Positions 8,399 through 17,524 of a stretch of 64,000 nucleotides of DNA are shown here, one piece after another. The DNA is taken from the NCBI RefSeq assembly GCF_002875705.1, contig NZ_MCZZ01000162.1:1-64000 (forward strand). Reading direction: 5' to 3'. Position 1 is the stretch's first letter, and every line of letters begins with the position of its first letter. The translations under genes were made by a program, and so were the position numbers. This DNA is from Vibrio sp. 10N.261.45.E2. GTDB lineage: Bacteria; Pseudomonadota; Gammaproteobacteria; Enterobacterales; Vibrionaceae. The notes beneath the pieces were generated by a model. That model made no database searches and was not told the DNA's origin. It saw only the letters and a list, made by a program, of their open reading frames with translations.

Positions 8399-9265
8399 CT
8401 ATGGGTTACGCGGGAATTTGTCGAAATCAGGTCGACGTTTCTCGTTGAATGCGTTGCGGCCTTCTTGGCCTTCCTCTGTCATGTAGAACATCATGGTTGC
8501 ATTACCAGCCAACTCTTGTAGGCCAGCTTGTCCATCACAGTCTGCGTTTAGTGCCGCTTTCAAGCAACGCAGTGCCATTGGGCTATGCTGGAGAACTTCA
8601 CGACACCAACGAACGGTCTCTTTTTCTAGGTCAGCCACAGGAACAACCGTGTTTACCAAGCCCATGTCCAGAGCTTCTTGTGCATCGTAGAAACGACACA
8701 AGAACCAGATTTCACGCGCTTTCTTTTGACCAACGATACGAGCCATGTAAGAAGCACCCCAACCGCCATCAAATGAACCCACTTTAGGACCCGTCTGACC
8801 AAACTGTGCGTTTTCTGCTGCAATAGTAAGGTCAGCCATCATGTGAAGAACATGGCCGCCACCGACTGCCCAGCCTGATACAGCTGCGATTACTGGCTTT
8901 GGACAAGTACGAATTTGACGTTGGAAATCAAGCACATTCAGATGGTGTGTACCTGAATCATCTTGGTAGCCGCCGTAGTCACCACGAATACTTTGGTCAC
9001 CACCAGAACAGAACGCCTTCTCACCAAGACCCGTCAAAATGATTACGCCTACTTTCTCGTCGTAACGAGCGTCAGCCAGTGCATTGATCATCTCTTTTAC
9101 GGTTTGTGGACGGAACGCATTGTGTACTTGAGGACGAGCAATCGTGATTTTCGCAATACCATCGTCAGACTTGTGGTACTGAATATCTTCAAATTGACTG
9201 CTTTCATCGCTCCAGTTAACTGCTGCGTAAAGTTCTTCTTCTGTGATGCCTACTGTTTTAGCCAT
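8399..9265 (-). CDS. menB: 1,4-Dihydroxy-2-naphthoyl-CoA synthase MenB
   Basis: This 288-residue crotonase-fold enzyme cyclises o-succinylbenzoyl-CoA to 1,4-dihydroxy-2-naphthoyl-CoA. Characteristic segments are CSGGDQSIRGDYGGYQDDSG, GGGHVLHMMADL (oxyanion hole) and GQTGPKVGSFDGG, and the protein closely follows E. coli MenB throughout. I chose the ATG at 9265 (MAKTVGITEEEL) because a GGGA ribosome-binding match lies 7 nt upstream. The longer reading from 9295 uses a GTG buried in a hairpin stem, and E. coli MenB begins at a similar place. Confidence 0.96.
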   Translation of the reverse strand: MAKTVGITEEELYAAVNWSDESSQFEDIQYHKSDDGIAKITIARPQVHNAFRPQTVKEMINALADARYDEKVGVIILTGLGEKAFCSGGDQSIRGDYGGYQDDSGTHHLNVLDFQRQIRTCPKPVIAAVSGWAVGGGHVLHMMADLTIAAENAQFGQTGPKVGSFDGGWGASYMARIVGQKKAREIWFLCRFYDAQEALDMGLVNTVVPVADLEKETVRWCREVLQHSPMALRCLKAALNADCDGQAGLQELAGNATMMFYMTEEGQEGRNAFNEKRRPDFDKFPRNP

Positions 9266-9292
9266 GGTGATTCCCATTGTTCTATTAGAGAC

Positions 9293-9313
9293 CACGACTA
9301 ACGAGTAGTCGTG
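9293..9313 (-). other. Intergenic hairpin between menH and menB
   Basis: The perfect 8-bp stem CACGACTA/TAGTCGTG has loop ACGAG and lies 28 nt before the chosen menB start. There is no T-tract, so it is more likely an mRNA-processing or stability element than a terminator. Confidence 0.5.
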
Positions 9314-9367
9314 ACGGTGTTGCTCTGCTTTTGATAGTGCTTGATACGAGAGAATCGCTCAGTCAGA

Positions 9368-10168
9368 CTAACGACGACTGGCGATACATTGGATTATCAG
9401 GTTAGAAAACATCTCTGGTTGTTCAAAATGAACATTATGACCAGCGTAATCCACCTGACTATATTCAAAGCCACTATTCTCAGCTAGCTCCATGAATTTA
9501 CGATCTTTTTCTCCACACACATAATGCAATAAATGCTCATGAGATTTCAATGTGGCACGTAAATCCGGTTGCTTAGCTAACGAAGTAGATAACAACATAT
9601 TTGCTACTGATACTCCAAGGTTACCACTACGCTTTATGACCAAAGTTTGTCTTTGCTCATGATTTAGTGAAGAAAAGACGCTTTGTTGATACCAATCGTC
9701 TAAAACATCTTCAATCGACTGCTGTGCAAAGCGAACAGCCCACTGCGTATCATGTACTAACCTTTGTGCTCTTTCTTCATCACATTCCAAGCCAAAGTTA
9801 CCACCTTCAATGATGACTTTCTCTAGGTTGAGCGTCTCGAAGCAAGGGCTTGTCACCCCATACATAGCAAGCCTCCCACCCATCGAATACCCAATCACCA
9901 CGATTGGATAATCAGCAGGAAGATCGTTCGCTGCCAGTTGAGATGTGATGCACTGGACAATTTTCTTACAGCAATGATCAAATCCTACTGGATCAATAAA
10001 GCGACTTTGTCCGTGTCCGGGTAAATCTATGCAAAGGAGAGGAAAATCCTCGAGGAAGGGGTGGCATGCACTCCAATCATCCCCGCTTCCGAGTAAACCA
10101 TGTAAAAAAACAAGCAAAGGTTTGTCAGAAGAATCTTGTACAGCTGGGTAATAATTGGAGTAAAGCAT
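9368..10168 (-). CDS. menH: SHCHC synthase MenH
   Basis: This 266-residue alpha/beta-hydrolase eliminates pyruvate from SEPHCHC to give SHCHC. The oxyanion region is FLHGLLGSGDDW (about 21-32). The nucleophile elbow GYSMGG carries the catalytic Ser, a Cys-Gly-Glu-Lys-Asp strand (VCGEKDRKF) supplies the acid, and GHNVHFEQP holds the catalytic His. An AAGGA ribosome-binding site lies just after the menD stop, 9 nt from it, consistent with translational coupling. Identification is strengthened by position between menD and menB. Confidence 0.94.
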   Translation of the reverse strand: MLYSNYYPAVQDSSDKPLLVFLHGLLGSGDDWSACHPFLEDFPLLCIDLPGHGQSRFIDPVGFDHCCKKIVQCITSQLAANDLPADYPIVVIGYSMGGRLAMYGVTSPCFETLNLEKVIIEGGNFGLECDEERAQRLVHDTQWAVRFAQQSIEDVLDDWYQQSVFSSLNHEQRQTLVIKRSGNLGVSVANMLLSTSLAKQPDLRATLKSHEHLLHYVCGEKDRKFMELAENSGFEYSQVDYAGHNVHFEQPEMFSNLIIQCIASRR

Positions 10169-10177
10169 GTAAAGTCC

Positions 10178-11902
10178 TTAGGCTAATGCCTCGGTGAGCA
10201 TTGAACTGAATTGTTTCAGTAAAGTAGACGCTTGTTCGGGAGGCGTCTTAACTTCCACGAGCAAGGTACCCTGACCCTGTTCGAAATGTTGTTCGATAAT
10301 GTTTTGGTAGCAGTTCAAGGTTTCTGGTGCAGCGTATCCAAGCTGGAATTGCGCAGCAGCGTGTTCAAAACTGAAACCATGAGGCATTTGATAAAGTGAC
10401 TGTTTCTGTTGCTCTGGTACCGGTAATAAATCAAAGATCGCACCACCATCATTGTTGGTCACAACAATAACCATCGGCGTTAAATTATGAGTCAGCAAAG
10501 CCAGTGAGTTGAAGTCGTAAAGCAAAGAGGTATCGCCAATCAACATCAGTAAGGGGGTCTGGTTGGCTTTCACCACGCCCGCAGCCGTTGCCACCAAGCC
10601 ATCAATGCCCGATGCACCACGATTACTGTAAACTTGATTCGCAGATATTGACGACAGCATATCCACCAGCCTTACCATCAAGCTGTTTCCCACAAACAAC
10701 TCTCTGCCTTTAAGTCTAGACGACAAGTCAACCGCAACACTCAACTCTGTCAGTTGGTCATTATTGGATATTTGTGCGAGTGCGAGTTGCTGAACGGTAT
10801 TTGCAACCTCGATTAAAGGCGTCGCCCAGCCAGAATGTTTGCCTAACAAAGCTGGCAGGTGCTGAGCGGTTATCCATGACTCAATATTCTCAACAATATG
10901 AGTTTGAGGCAGATGATCTTGGTTTATACGATGCGCATCAGGTGAAACCACAACATATTGCGTGCAATCAAACGAAGCCGCTTGTGACTTAATCCATTGA
11001 TTTAATCGCTTAGAAACAATGCGCTCACCAAACTGAAGAATAAAATCACACTGGTTGAGTTGCGCTTTCACTGAATCACTCTGTAACCACAGATCATAAT
11101 GCTTCCAATCACTGCTCACGCCCGATTGCGGGTCGCAGAAAATTGGCCAACCCAAAGCAGAAGCAAACTGGTGCGCTTTCGTTGCCGCTTCTTTATCAAT
11201 TGAGCCAATAATCACAGCACCTTTGCGCTCTAGGTAATCGCCCGGCGCTAATGGCTGTACAGTCAAATGATTGGGTAAACAAGTATTAGAATACGGGCTT
11301 GTTGAGGAACTCCAATTTGCGACACTGTTAGTGTAGTCAGCATACATTTCAGAGCTGTTCTTGGAATAGAGCGGCTCTGGGAACGGACAATTGATATGAA
11401 TCGCACCGCCAACATAGCGTTGTTTCGCAAGCGCGCTATCAAGCGATGTGAGAAGCCAATTCAAAGAAATCTGTGTGGTTGGGCTTGGAAGGTTTAGCGC
11501 CGTTTCAACATGGGAGGAAAAGATACCCTGTTGTTGAATGGCTTGATTAGCGCCGCAATCCACTAAATCGATAGGTCGATCAGAAGTCAGTAAGATCAGC
11601 TTCTCGCGTGTTAACCCAGACTCAGCAGTCGCTGGTAGAAGGTTAGCTACCGCAGTGCCAGAGGTAACAATCACCGCAACTGGCTTATCACTGGCTTTAG
11701 CTAAACCGAGAGCCAAAAATCCAAGACCACGCTCATCAAAGTGCGTGTGTAAAGTTAGCTTGGGATTAGCTTCAGCTTCGAGTGTTAATGGCGTTGAGCG
11801 AGATCCCGGCGCGACACAAACATGTTCAACGCCGTTGCGTGCTAGCTCTTCAAGTAACGTGTGACACCAAACTCTATTCAATACAGCTTGGTCGTGATTC
11901 AT
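10178..11902 (-). CDS. menD: SEPHCHC synthase MenD
   Basis: This 574-residue thiamine diphosphate enzyme joins isochorismate and 2-oxoglutarate-derived succinic semialdehyde to form SEPHCHC, the first committed menaquinone step. The N-terminal PYR domain contains VAPGSRSTPLTLEA and HFDERGLGFLALG (with the cofactor-activating Glu). The C-terminal ThDP/metal-binding motif reads GDTSLLYDFNSL followed by NNDGGAIFDLLP. The length matches E. coli MenD (about 556). The start overlaps the menF stop by 4 nt (ATGA), indicating coupling. Confidence 0.96.
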   Translation of the reverse strand: MNHDQAVLNRVWCHTLLEELARNGVEHVCVAPGSRSTPLTLEAEANPKLTLHTHFDERGLGFLALGLAKASDKPVAVIVTSGTAVANLLPATAESGLTREKLILLTSDRPIDLVDCGANQAIQQQGIFSSHVETALNLPSPTTQISLNWLLTSLDSALAKQRYVGGAIHINCPFPEPLYSKNSSEMYADYTNSVANWSSSTSPYSNTCLPNHLTVQPLAPGDYLERKGAVIIGSIDKEAATKAHQFASALGWPIFCDPQSGVSSDWKHYDLWLQSDSVKAQLNQCDFILQFGERIVSKRLNQWIKSQAASFDCTQYVVVSPDAHRINQDHLPQTHIVENIESWITAQHLPALLGKHSGWATPLIEVANTVQQLALAQISNNDQLTELSVAVDLSSRLKGRELFVGNSLMVRLVDMLSSISANQVYSNRGASGIDGLVATAAGVVKANQTPLLMLIGDTSLLYDFNSLALLTHNLTPMVIVVTNNDGGAIFDLLPVPEQQKQSLYQMPHGFSFEHAAAQFQLGYAAPETLNCYQNIIEQHFEQGQGTLLVEVKTPPEQASTLLKQFSSMLTEALA

Positions 11903-13206
11903 GATGCCACACCCAGTGGTGGGTGATCGGAAATAAGGCTGAGCAGAGTAGACATCTTCTTATTCAGCTCTTGCCACTCATGCTCGGCGACCGATCCCGG
12001 CACGATCCCCGCACCAGCAAATAGCTGTACTTGATCGTTTACAATCAAGGCGCTTCGAATCGCGACACAGAATTCTGCTCGCTGGTGGCTGATATAGCCG
12101 ACAGAGCCTGCATACCAACCTCTAGCAAACGGTTCGTGTTCCAGAATGAAATCCATCGCCTCTTTACGCGGTAACCCCGCCACGGCAGCTGTAGGTTGTA
12201 ATGCAGCAAGCAACTGCACACCATTAACACCATTATTTAGGTGTGCATGGATGTTGCGCTTCAAATGCTGCACCTTACGCAAGCGCACTAGACGTGCATC
12301 TTTTTCAACATGGACTGTATGAGAATGAGGAGTCAAACGCTCAATGATGTCGTCAACCACATATTGGTTCTCGTTGAGGTTTTTGCTGTCTTGAGAAAGC
12401 CAGTTGGCCAGTTCCATGTCCTCAGTAGCGTTCTCTCCGCGACCAATGGTTCCAGCAAGCGCTTCAGTATCGAGCTCAGTACCATGTCGGCTGTATAAGC
12501 GCTCTGGCGTCGAGCCAATGAAACTGTGTTTAGAATCCAACACCAACATAAAGTGGAAACTATGGTGATTTTGCAGATAGCTGGCTTTGAGTAATTGAGC
12601 TGCACAGATAGGCGCATCGAGCTGCAATGTGGTTTTGCGTGCTAAAACGACTTTTTTGTACTCTTCGTCACTAATGCCTTTCAGCACCTTATCGACAAGG
12701 TTGCCCCACTGCTCTCTTTCTGGCACGTGGTTGATCTGTTCAATATGAGCAGACAAAGGCGCCAATATCGCCGCTTCAACAGAAAGCTTATTCAAAGCAT
12801 TGATAGAAGCAACGCGATCAGGAGACAAGTTTACGGCCAGCGACCACGTATTGTCAAAGCGGATCAATTCAACCTGAGGAAGGAAGAAAAACGATTCCAT
12901 GCAACGACGATTCTTTGCGGTATGCCCGTCAAACGAGCGTCCCCCCCAGATTCGTTGGTCTTCACCAAGAATCGCGTACGCGGGCGCAGGATCTGAAAAC
13001 GTATGCAACTGTCCGAGCGCAACAACCTCTTCACGAGTGTCGCGTGACTGCCAGTAGAACTTAGGAAAGAGCGGTTGAGCATGAAGCCATTCAATAAATG
13101 CAAACGATGGTTTTTGCGTTAGAACTTCAACACAACGAACTTCGCTTGCTTGGGCATTTTGTACTCGCTCAATCAAAGCGGAGATAGTTTGCTGGAAATG
13201 TGACAA
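11899..13206 (-). CDS. menF: Isochorismate synthase MenF
   Basis: This chorismate-binding-fold enzyme converts chorismate to isochorismate, feeding MenD. Recognisable segments are KVVLARKTTL (catalytic Lys), FIGSTPERL, TEALAGTIGRG, the Glu/Arg-containing RLRKVQHLKRNI, LQPTAAVAGLPR and GWYAGSVGYIS. I favour the TTG at 13206 (SHFQQTISALIERVQ, aligning with the E. coli MenF N-terminus) because GAGG lies 5 nt upstream. The GTG at 13221, five codons earlier, has no ribosome-binding site and would lie almost at the predicted transcript start (-10 TATAAT at 13234-13239). It is the first gene of menFDHBCE. The residues before the first conserved block are poorly constrained, so the start is uncertain. 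Confidence 0.93.
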   Translation of the reverse strand: MSHFQQTISALIERVQNAQASEVRCVEVLTQKPSFAFIEWLHAQPLFPKFYWQSRDTREEVVALGQLHTFSDPAPAYAILGEDQRIWGGRSFDGHTAKNRRCMESFFFLPQVELIRFDNTWSLAVNLSPDRVASINALNKLSVEAAILAPLSAHIEQINHVPEREQWGNLVDKVLKGISDEEYKKVVLARKTTLQLDAPICAAQLLKASYLQNHHSFHFMLVLDSKHSFIGSTPERLYSRHGTELDTEALAGTIGRGENATEDMELANWLSQDSKNLNENQYVVDDIIERLTPHSHTVHVEKDARLVRLRKVQHLKRNIHAHLNNGVNGVQLLAALQPTAAVAGLPRKEAMDFILEHEPFARGWYAGSVGYISHQRAEFCVAIRSALIVNDQVQLFAGAGIVPGSVAEHEWQELNKKMSTLLSLISDHPPLGVAS

Positions 13207-13233
13207 ATCGACCTCGTTCACATCTAAATTATT

Positions 13234-13239
13234 ATTATA
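13234..13239 (-). promoter_or_regulatory. Candidate -10 element of the men operon
   Basis: TATAAT on the minus strand sits 27 nt upstream of the favoured menF TTG start. No good -35 is visible at 16-18 bp spacing, so an activator may be needed or the call may be wrong. Confidence 0.35.
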
Positions 13240-13461
13240 TTAGTTTGATACTTTAAGGAGAGCACCCACTTAGATCAAGAATGTACTGTATCTTTTCAAC
13301 ATTCCTGTGATTTTAAGCGATCCTACCCCTTTATTCATCTTAGCCAATAACCAAGAAAGCGATTAATTAAAATTTCGAAAACAGTGACAACAAAAAGACC
13401 AAACGTGACACTGAAATGCGACATTCATCAGATTTTTATTCTATCAAACGCCATTTTGCGG

Positions 13462-13476
13462 TACTTTAATAAAGTA
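13462..13476. promoter_or_regulatory. Palindrome upstream of alaA
   Basis: TACTTTA-A-TAAAGTA is a perfect 15-bp palindrome ending 26 bp before the alaA ATG. E. coli alaA responds to Lrp; whether this is an Lrp or other site is inference. Confidence 0.35.
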
Positions 13477-13502
13477 TTTAAATTAATTTCAGGAAATCGG
13501 CA

Positions 13503-14735
13503 ATGCAAAATATCGGGATGTCGTCAAAACTCAACAGCGTATGCTACGAAATCAGGGGGCCTGTACTCAAACATGCTAAGCGCATGGAAGAAGAAGGGCA
13601 TAAAATACTAAAGCTTAATATTGGTAACCCCGCCCCATTTGGTTTTGACGCCCCTGATGAAATCCTTGTTGATGTAATCCGTAACCTACCGACATCTCAA
13701 GGTTATTGCGACTCAAAAGGCATCTATTCAGCCCGTAAAGCGGTTGTTCAGCACTACCAGAAAAAAGGCCTGCGTAACCTTGATGTAGAAGACGTTTACA
13801 TTGGTAACGGCGCATCAGAGCTTATCGTTATGTCTATGCAGGCGCTACTGGATAATGGTGATGAAATCTTAGTTCCCGCTCCGGACTACCCACTATGGAC
13901 AGCGTCTGTTGCGCTTTCTGGTGGTACACCTGTTCATTACATGTGTGATGAAGATGCTGATTGGTATCCAGATCTAGACGACATGCGCGCGAAGATCTCA
14001 CCAAAGACGCGCGGCATCGTTCTTATCAACCCGAACAACCCAACGGGTGCGGTATACAGCCGTGATTTCCTACTGCAAGTTGTTGAGATTGCTCGTGAGC
14101 ATGGTTTGATCATCTTCGCTGATGAGATCTACGACAAAGTGCTTTACGACGGGGCGGTACACACATCAGTTGCAACGCTGGCTGAAGACGTATTAATGGT
14201 CACGTTCAACGGCCTATCTAAAGCTTACCGTGTATGTGGTTTCCGTGGTGGTTGGATGTTCTTAACTGGCCCTAAACACCTAGCGAAAGGCTATGTTGAA
14301 GGGTTAGAAATGCTGGCATCAATGCGTTTGTGTGCCAACGTGCCAATGCAGCACGCCATCCAAACCGCTCTCGGTGGCTATCAGAGTATCAATGAATTAA
14401 TTCTTCCAGGCGGTCGACTGCTTGAACAGCGTGACCGTGCGTGGGAACTGATTAACAAGATCCCTGGTGTTTCGTGTGTAAAACCAAAAGGCGCGATGTA
14501 CCTGTTCCCTAAAATCGACACCAACATGTACAACATCAAAGACGATCAGAAGTTTGTGCTCGACTTCCTTAAGCAAGAGAAGGTGTTATTGGTTCAAGGT
14601 ACTGGCTTCAACTGGCCGAAACCGGATCACTTCCGCATCGTGACTCTGCCGCACATCGAAGACTTAGAAATTGCGATTGGTCGTCTGGAGCGCTTCCTGC
14701 AGACTTACAGCCAAGACGACCTCATCGAAGGTTAA
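13503..14735 (+). CDS. alaA: Alanine aminotransferase AlaA
   Basis: This 410-residue class I PLP-dependent aminotransferase catalyses pyruvate plus glutamate to alanine plus 2-oxoglutarate. The E. coli AlaA (YfbQ) signature LKLNIGNPAPFGFDAPDEILVDVIRNLP is essentially conserved, of which GNPAPFGFDAPDE is the core. The PLP-binding Lys is Lys240 in FNGLSKAYRVCGFRGGW, and NPNNPTGAVYS and FADEIYDKVLYDG supply the Asn and Asp/Tyr cofactor contacts. AGGAAA lies 8 nt before the ATG at 13503; the Met at codon 6 is an alternative start. Confidence 0.96.
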   Translation: MQNIGMSSKLNSVCYEIRGPVLKHAKRMEEEGHKILKLNIGNPAPFGFDAPDEILVDVIRNLPTSQGYCDSKGIYSARKAVVQHYQKKGLRNLDVEDVYIGNGASELIVMSMQALLDNGDEILVPAPDYPLWTASVALSGGTPVHYMCDEDADWYPDLDDMRAKISPKTRGIVLINPNNPTGAVYSRDFLLQVVEIAREHGLIIFADEIYDKVLYDGAVHTSVATLAEDVLMVTFNGLSKAYRVCGFRGGWMFLTGPKHLAKGYVEGLEMLASMRLCANVPMQHAIQTALGGYQSINELILPGGRLLEQRDRAWELINKIPGVSCVKPKGAMYLFPKIDTNMYNIKDDQKFVLDFLKQEKVLLVQGTGFNWPKPDHFRIVTLPHIEDLEIAIGRLERFLQTYSQDDLIEG

Positions 14736-14808
14736 TTAACATAAAGAAAGATGGCTACAATTTGCTGTTTTAAAAGACTTTAACTTGTATTCATTCACTT
14801 CTATGCTT

Positions 14809-14836
14809 AAAAGGCTCCTGTTTAGGAGCCTTTTTT
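14809..14836 (+). terminator. Terminator after alaA
   Basis: An 11-bp perfect stem AAAAGGCTCCT/AGGAGCCTTTT with a GTTT loop is followed by T residues, 73 nt after the alaA stop. It lies before the yfbR ribosome-binding site. Confidence 0.9.
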
Positions 14837-14904
14837 GTATCCGCTGTCTCGTATGCCTGTGTGAAAACAAAATACGAGTGGAGCATTGTTTAAAAAGGAC
14901 ATTT

Positions 14905-15489
14905 ATGAAACAGAGCCATTTCTTCGCCCATCTTGCACGTATGAAGCTGATTCAACGTTGGCCTCTGATGCGTTCAGTCTCAAGCGAGAATATTTCAGAA
15001 CATAGCCTACAGGTCGCTTTCGTTGCCCACGCCTTGGCGCTTATCAAAAACAAGAAGTTTGATGGTCAACTTAACCCTGAGCACATTGCATTGCTCGGCA
15101 TGTACCACGATACCAGTGAGGTACTGACCGGTGATTTGCCGACTCCGGTTAAATACTACAATCCAGACATCGCCCAAGAGTATAAGAAAATAGAAGCCGC
15201 AGCAGAACAAAGGCTGCTTTCGATGTTACCAGAAGAGTTCCGCGACGATTTCGCGCCCTTCTTGATTTCAGGAACAGCAAGCAAAGAGGAACAAAGCATC
15301 GTAAAACAAGCCGACACCATCTGTGCTTACCTTAAATGCTTGGAAGAGCTCAGTGCGGGCAATCATGAGTACGAGCAAGCCAAGCGTCGACTGGAAGAGA
15401 CTCTTGAACAACGTAAAAGCCCTGAAATGGACTATTTTCTCACCACATTTGCGCCGAGCTTTGAATTATCACTAGACGAGATAAGCTAG
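14905..15489 (+). CDS. yfbR: 5'-Deoxynucleotidase YfbR
   Basis: This 194-residue HD-domain phosphohydrolase dephosphorylates deoxyribonucleoside 5'-monophosphates. The metal and catalytic residues known for E. coli YfbR fall at identical positions: His33, His68-Asp69, Glu72 and Asp77 in MYHDTSEVLTGDLPTPVKYY. I chose the ATG at 14905 because AAGGA precedes it; the longer frame upstream runs through the alaA terminator hairpin and encodes a non-conserved Cys/Leu-rich stretch. It is followed 55 nt later by the dGTPase-like gene, another dNTP-catabolic HD protein. Confidence 0.95.
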   Translation: MKQSHFFAHLARMKLIQRWPLMRSVSSENISEHSLQVAFVAHALALIKNKKFDGQLNPEHIALLGMYHDTSEVLTGDLPTPVKYYNPDIAQEYKKIEAAAEQRLLSMLPEEFRDDFAPFLISGTASKEEQSIVKQADTICAYLKCLEELSAGNHEYEQAKRRLEETLEQRKSPEMDYFLTTFAPSFELSLDEIS

Positions 15490-15544
15490 CTGGGTATAAG
15501 TTGTTTTTAATTAGCTAAATAAAATCAATTTGATAGGTGCTATT

Positions 15545-16888
15545 TTGAATTCTCAACTCGAACCACCCTTTGTACTCGAACAAGAATGGCAGCATCGAAA
15601 TGACGATGAACATAAAATAAGACGTGATGATCACCGAAGCCCGTATCAGCGTGACCGTGCACGCGTGCTTCACTCTGCTGCTTTCCGTCGCTTACAAGCA
15701 AAAACTCAGATCCATGGCACCACGGTCAATGACTTTCACCGAACTCGCCTTACTCACTCTCTTGAGGCCGCTCAGCTTGGCACAGGTATCGTTGCCCAAC
15801 TGAAAAAAAAGCAGCCCGAGTTTCGAGACCTATTACCCTCAGACAGTTTGATCGATTCACTGTGTTTGGCTCACGACATCGGTCATCCACCTTATGGACA
15901 TGGCGGCGAAGTCGCACTCAACTACATGATGCGCGACCACGGCGGCTTTGAAGGCAATGCCCAAACGTTTCGCATTGTCACACAGCTAGAACCTTACACT
16001 GAACATCACGGGATGAACCTATCTCGACGCACTCTGTTAGGTCTGATCAAGTACCCTTCTCTGCTAAGTGAGGTTCAAGCTAAATTGCAGTCTGAGCCTG
16101 TTAAGCATCAACGACAGCTCCGAGCTAAAGATTGGATGCCAGCTAAAGCCATCTACGATCATGATCAAGAACTGTTTAATTGGGTACTGGAGCCACTTTC
16201 AAGCAACGATCAACAGCTTCTAAAACAGAAAAGAAAAACACACACCGAGCCTCTTGAACATAATAAGACAAAATATAAGTCACTGGATTGTTCAATCATG
16301 GAGCTTGCTGATGACATCGCGTATGGCGTGCACGATTTAGAAGATGCGATTGTGCTTGGCTCTGTGACCAAAGCCCAGTGGGTCGAGTCGGCTTACCCTC
16401 AACTGAAAGAGGTGGCCGACCCTTGGATTTGTGAACATTTAGATTCAATTACAGAGATGCTTTTCTCTGGCGAACAGTATCGTCGAAAGGATGCGATTGG
16501 TGGGATAGTCAACGCACTATTGACCAGTATCTCGATTAAGCGAGTGGATGCTAACTTTGAGAATGTTCTTTTGGCTTACAATGCGGTGCTTGAGCCAAGC
16601 ATGGACAGTACGCTCGATAAACTGAAACACTTTGTCAGTGAGTTCGTGATTCAAGTGCCACAGGTTCAAGTCATCGAATACAAGGGCCAACAGATCATCA
16701 TGGATATGTTTGAAGCTTTCAGCGCTGACCCTGAACGCTTGCTGCCACTGCCTATCAAGAAGCAATGGCTACAACATCAAGATGAGTCTCGAAAAATGCG
16801 CGTGATTGCGGATTACATTTCATCCATGACCGATGACCTTGCGCAGAAAATGCATCAACAACTGTTCTCGGCTCATACCGAGTTTTAA
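15545..16888 (+). CDS. dGTPase-like HD-domain triphosphohydrolase
   Basis: This protein of about 447 residues belongs to the deoxyguanosinetriphosphate triphosphohydrolase-like family (type 2, as in many proteobacteria). HD residues appear in order: FHRTRLTHSLEAAQLG (His), CLAHDIGHPPYGHGGE (His-Asp and His), NAQTFRI, and the distal Asp in MELADDIAYGVHDLEDAI. It would hydrolyse dNTPs to nucleosides plus triphosphate. The chosen start is the TTG at 15545 with AGGTG about 7 nt upstream; another TTG at 15530 adds five residues. It probably forms an operon with yfbR. Confidence 0.92.
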   Translation: MNSQLEPPFVLEQEWQHRNDDEHKIRRDDHRSPYQRDRARVLHSAAFRRLQAKTQIHGTTVNDFHRTRLTHSLEAAQLGTGIVAQLKKKQPEFRDLLPSDSLIDSLCLAHDIGHPPYGHGGEVALNYMMRDHGGFEGNAQTFRIVTQLEPYTEHHGMNLSRRTLLGLIKYPSLLSEVQAKLQSEPVKHQRQLRAKDWMPAKAIYDHDQELFNWVLEPLSSNDQQLLKQKRKTHTEPLEHNKTKYKSLDCSIMELADDIAYGVHDLEDAIVLGSVTKAQWVESAYPQLKEVADPWICEHLDSITEMLFSGEQYRRKDAIGGIVNALLTSISIKRVDANFENVLLAYNAVLEPSMDSTLDKLKHFVSEFVIQVPQVQVIEYKGQQIIMDMFEAFSADPERLLPLPIKKQWLQHQDESRKMRVIADYISSMTDDLAQKMHQQLFSAHTEF

Positions 16889-16915
16889 TTACTGACGCAC
16901 TCTACTGAAAACGAC

Positions 16916-17515
16916 TTAATCTAAGTAGTTCTTCTCAAACACACCGGGCGGCATTTGATTGATTTGAAACTGAATCATTTGGTCAAATGCCGTTAGCAAA
17001 GGGCTAAAGTCGCCACCACTCTCTAGCAAGCTAAGCAAATGATAGCCAGCTTCGACGGTAGAAAGGCTGTTTTCACTGGGCGCTTTACGGATTCGATAAT
17101 TACCCTTGAGGTCTTTCGGTAAGTGTACTGTGCTCAGCGCATGCAAGTTACTAGATACTTGCCACATCTTGAATGCCTTTTTCCACGTACCATCCAACAG
17201 AATCACACGCAGCTTCTTATTAGGACATGTCGCCGACTCAACTGAAACAGAGTTTTCGCTTGGGTATAAAATCACATGTTGGTACTGTTCATCGGCCAGC
17301 AATGCGTTGAGTTGTTCATTGTCTGAAAAGTCTTCGCCGACAAACGTCACGCTGTTATTTAGAGATAACGAGAGAATACGCGCTGTTCCCATCGGGCGAT
17401 GCTCTTCTGATGGATGCTGAAGAATGATAAGCTCAACATTCGATTCGAGTGGTGTAACCCACTGACAAATACAAGCTTTCAAAGCCTTGCTGCATTGGGG
17501 GCAATAACGAGACAT
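16916..17515 (-). CDS. DTW-domain tRNA-uridine aminocarboxypropyltransferase (TapT/YfiP-like)
   Basis: This 199-residue DTW-domain protein has an N-terminal zinc-ribbon-like Cys cluster, CPQCSKALKACIC, and a family motif DGTW in LLDGTWKKAFKMW. E. coli TapT (YfiP) of this family makes acp3U at position 47 of tRNAs from S-adenosylmethionine. Vibrios can carry more than one DTW protein, so the exact tRNA position is inferred. Its start codon is only 9 nt from that of the divergent rhombosortase gene. Confidence 0.87.
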   Translation of the reverse strand: MSRYCPQCSKALKACICQWVTPLESNVELIILQHPSEEHRPMGTARILSLSLNNSVTFVGEDFSDNEQLNALLADEQYQHVILYPSENSVSVESATCPNKKLRVILLDGTWKKAFKMWQVSSNLHALSTVHLPKDLKGNYRIRKAPSENSLSTVEAGYHLLSLLESGGDFSPLLTAFDQMIQFQINQMPPGVFEKNYLD

Positions 17516-17524
17516 GGATTTAAT

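Noticed and set aside
9266..9295. Upstream GTG extension of menB
   Set aside because: The GTG lies in a hairpin stem with no ribosome-binding site, and the extra ten residues have no counterpart in MenB.
14785..14904. 40-residue N-terminal extension of YfbR
   Set aside because: It crosses the alaA terminator hairpin; YfbR numbering of metal ligands matches E. coli only from the ATG at 14905.
17414..17524. Upstream extension of rhombosortase
   Set aside because: It overlaps the divergent DTW-protein gene for 100 nt and encodes no membrane segment; the GTG at 17525 places the first helix correctly.
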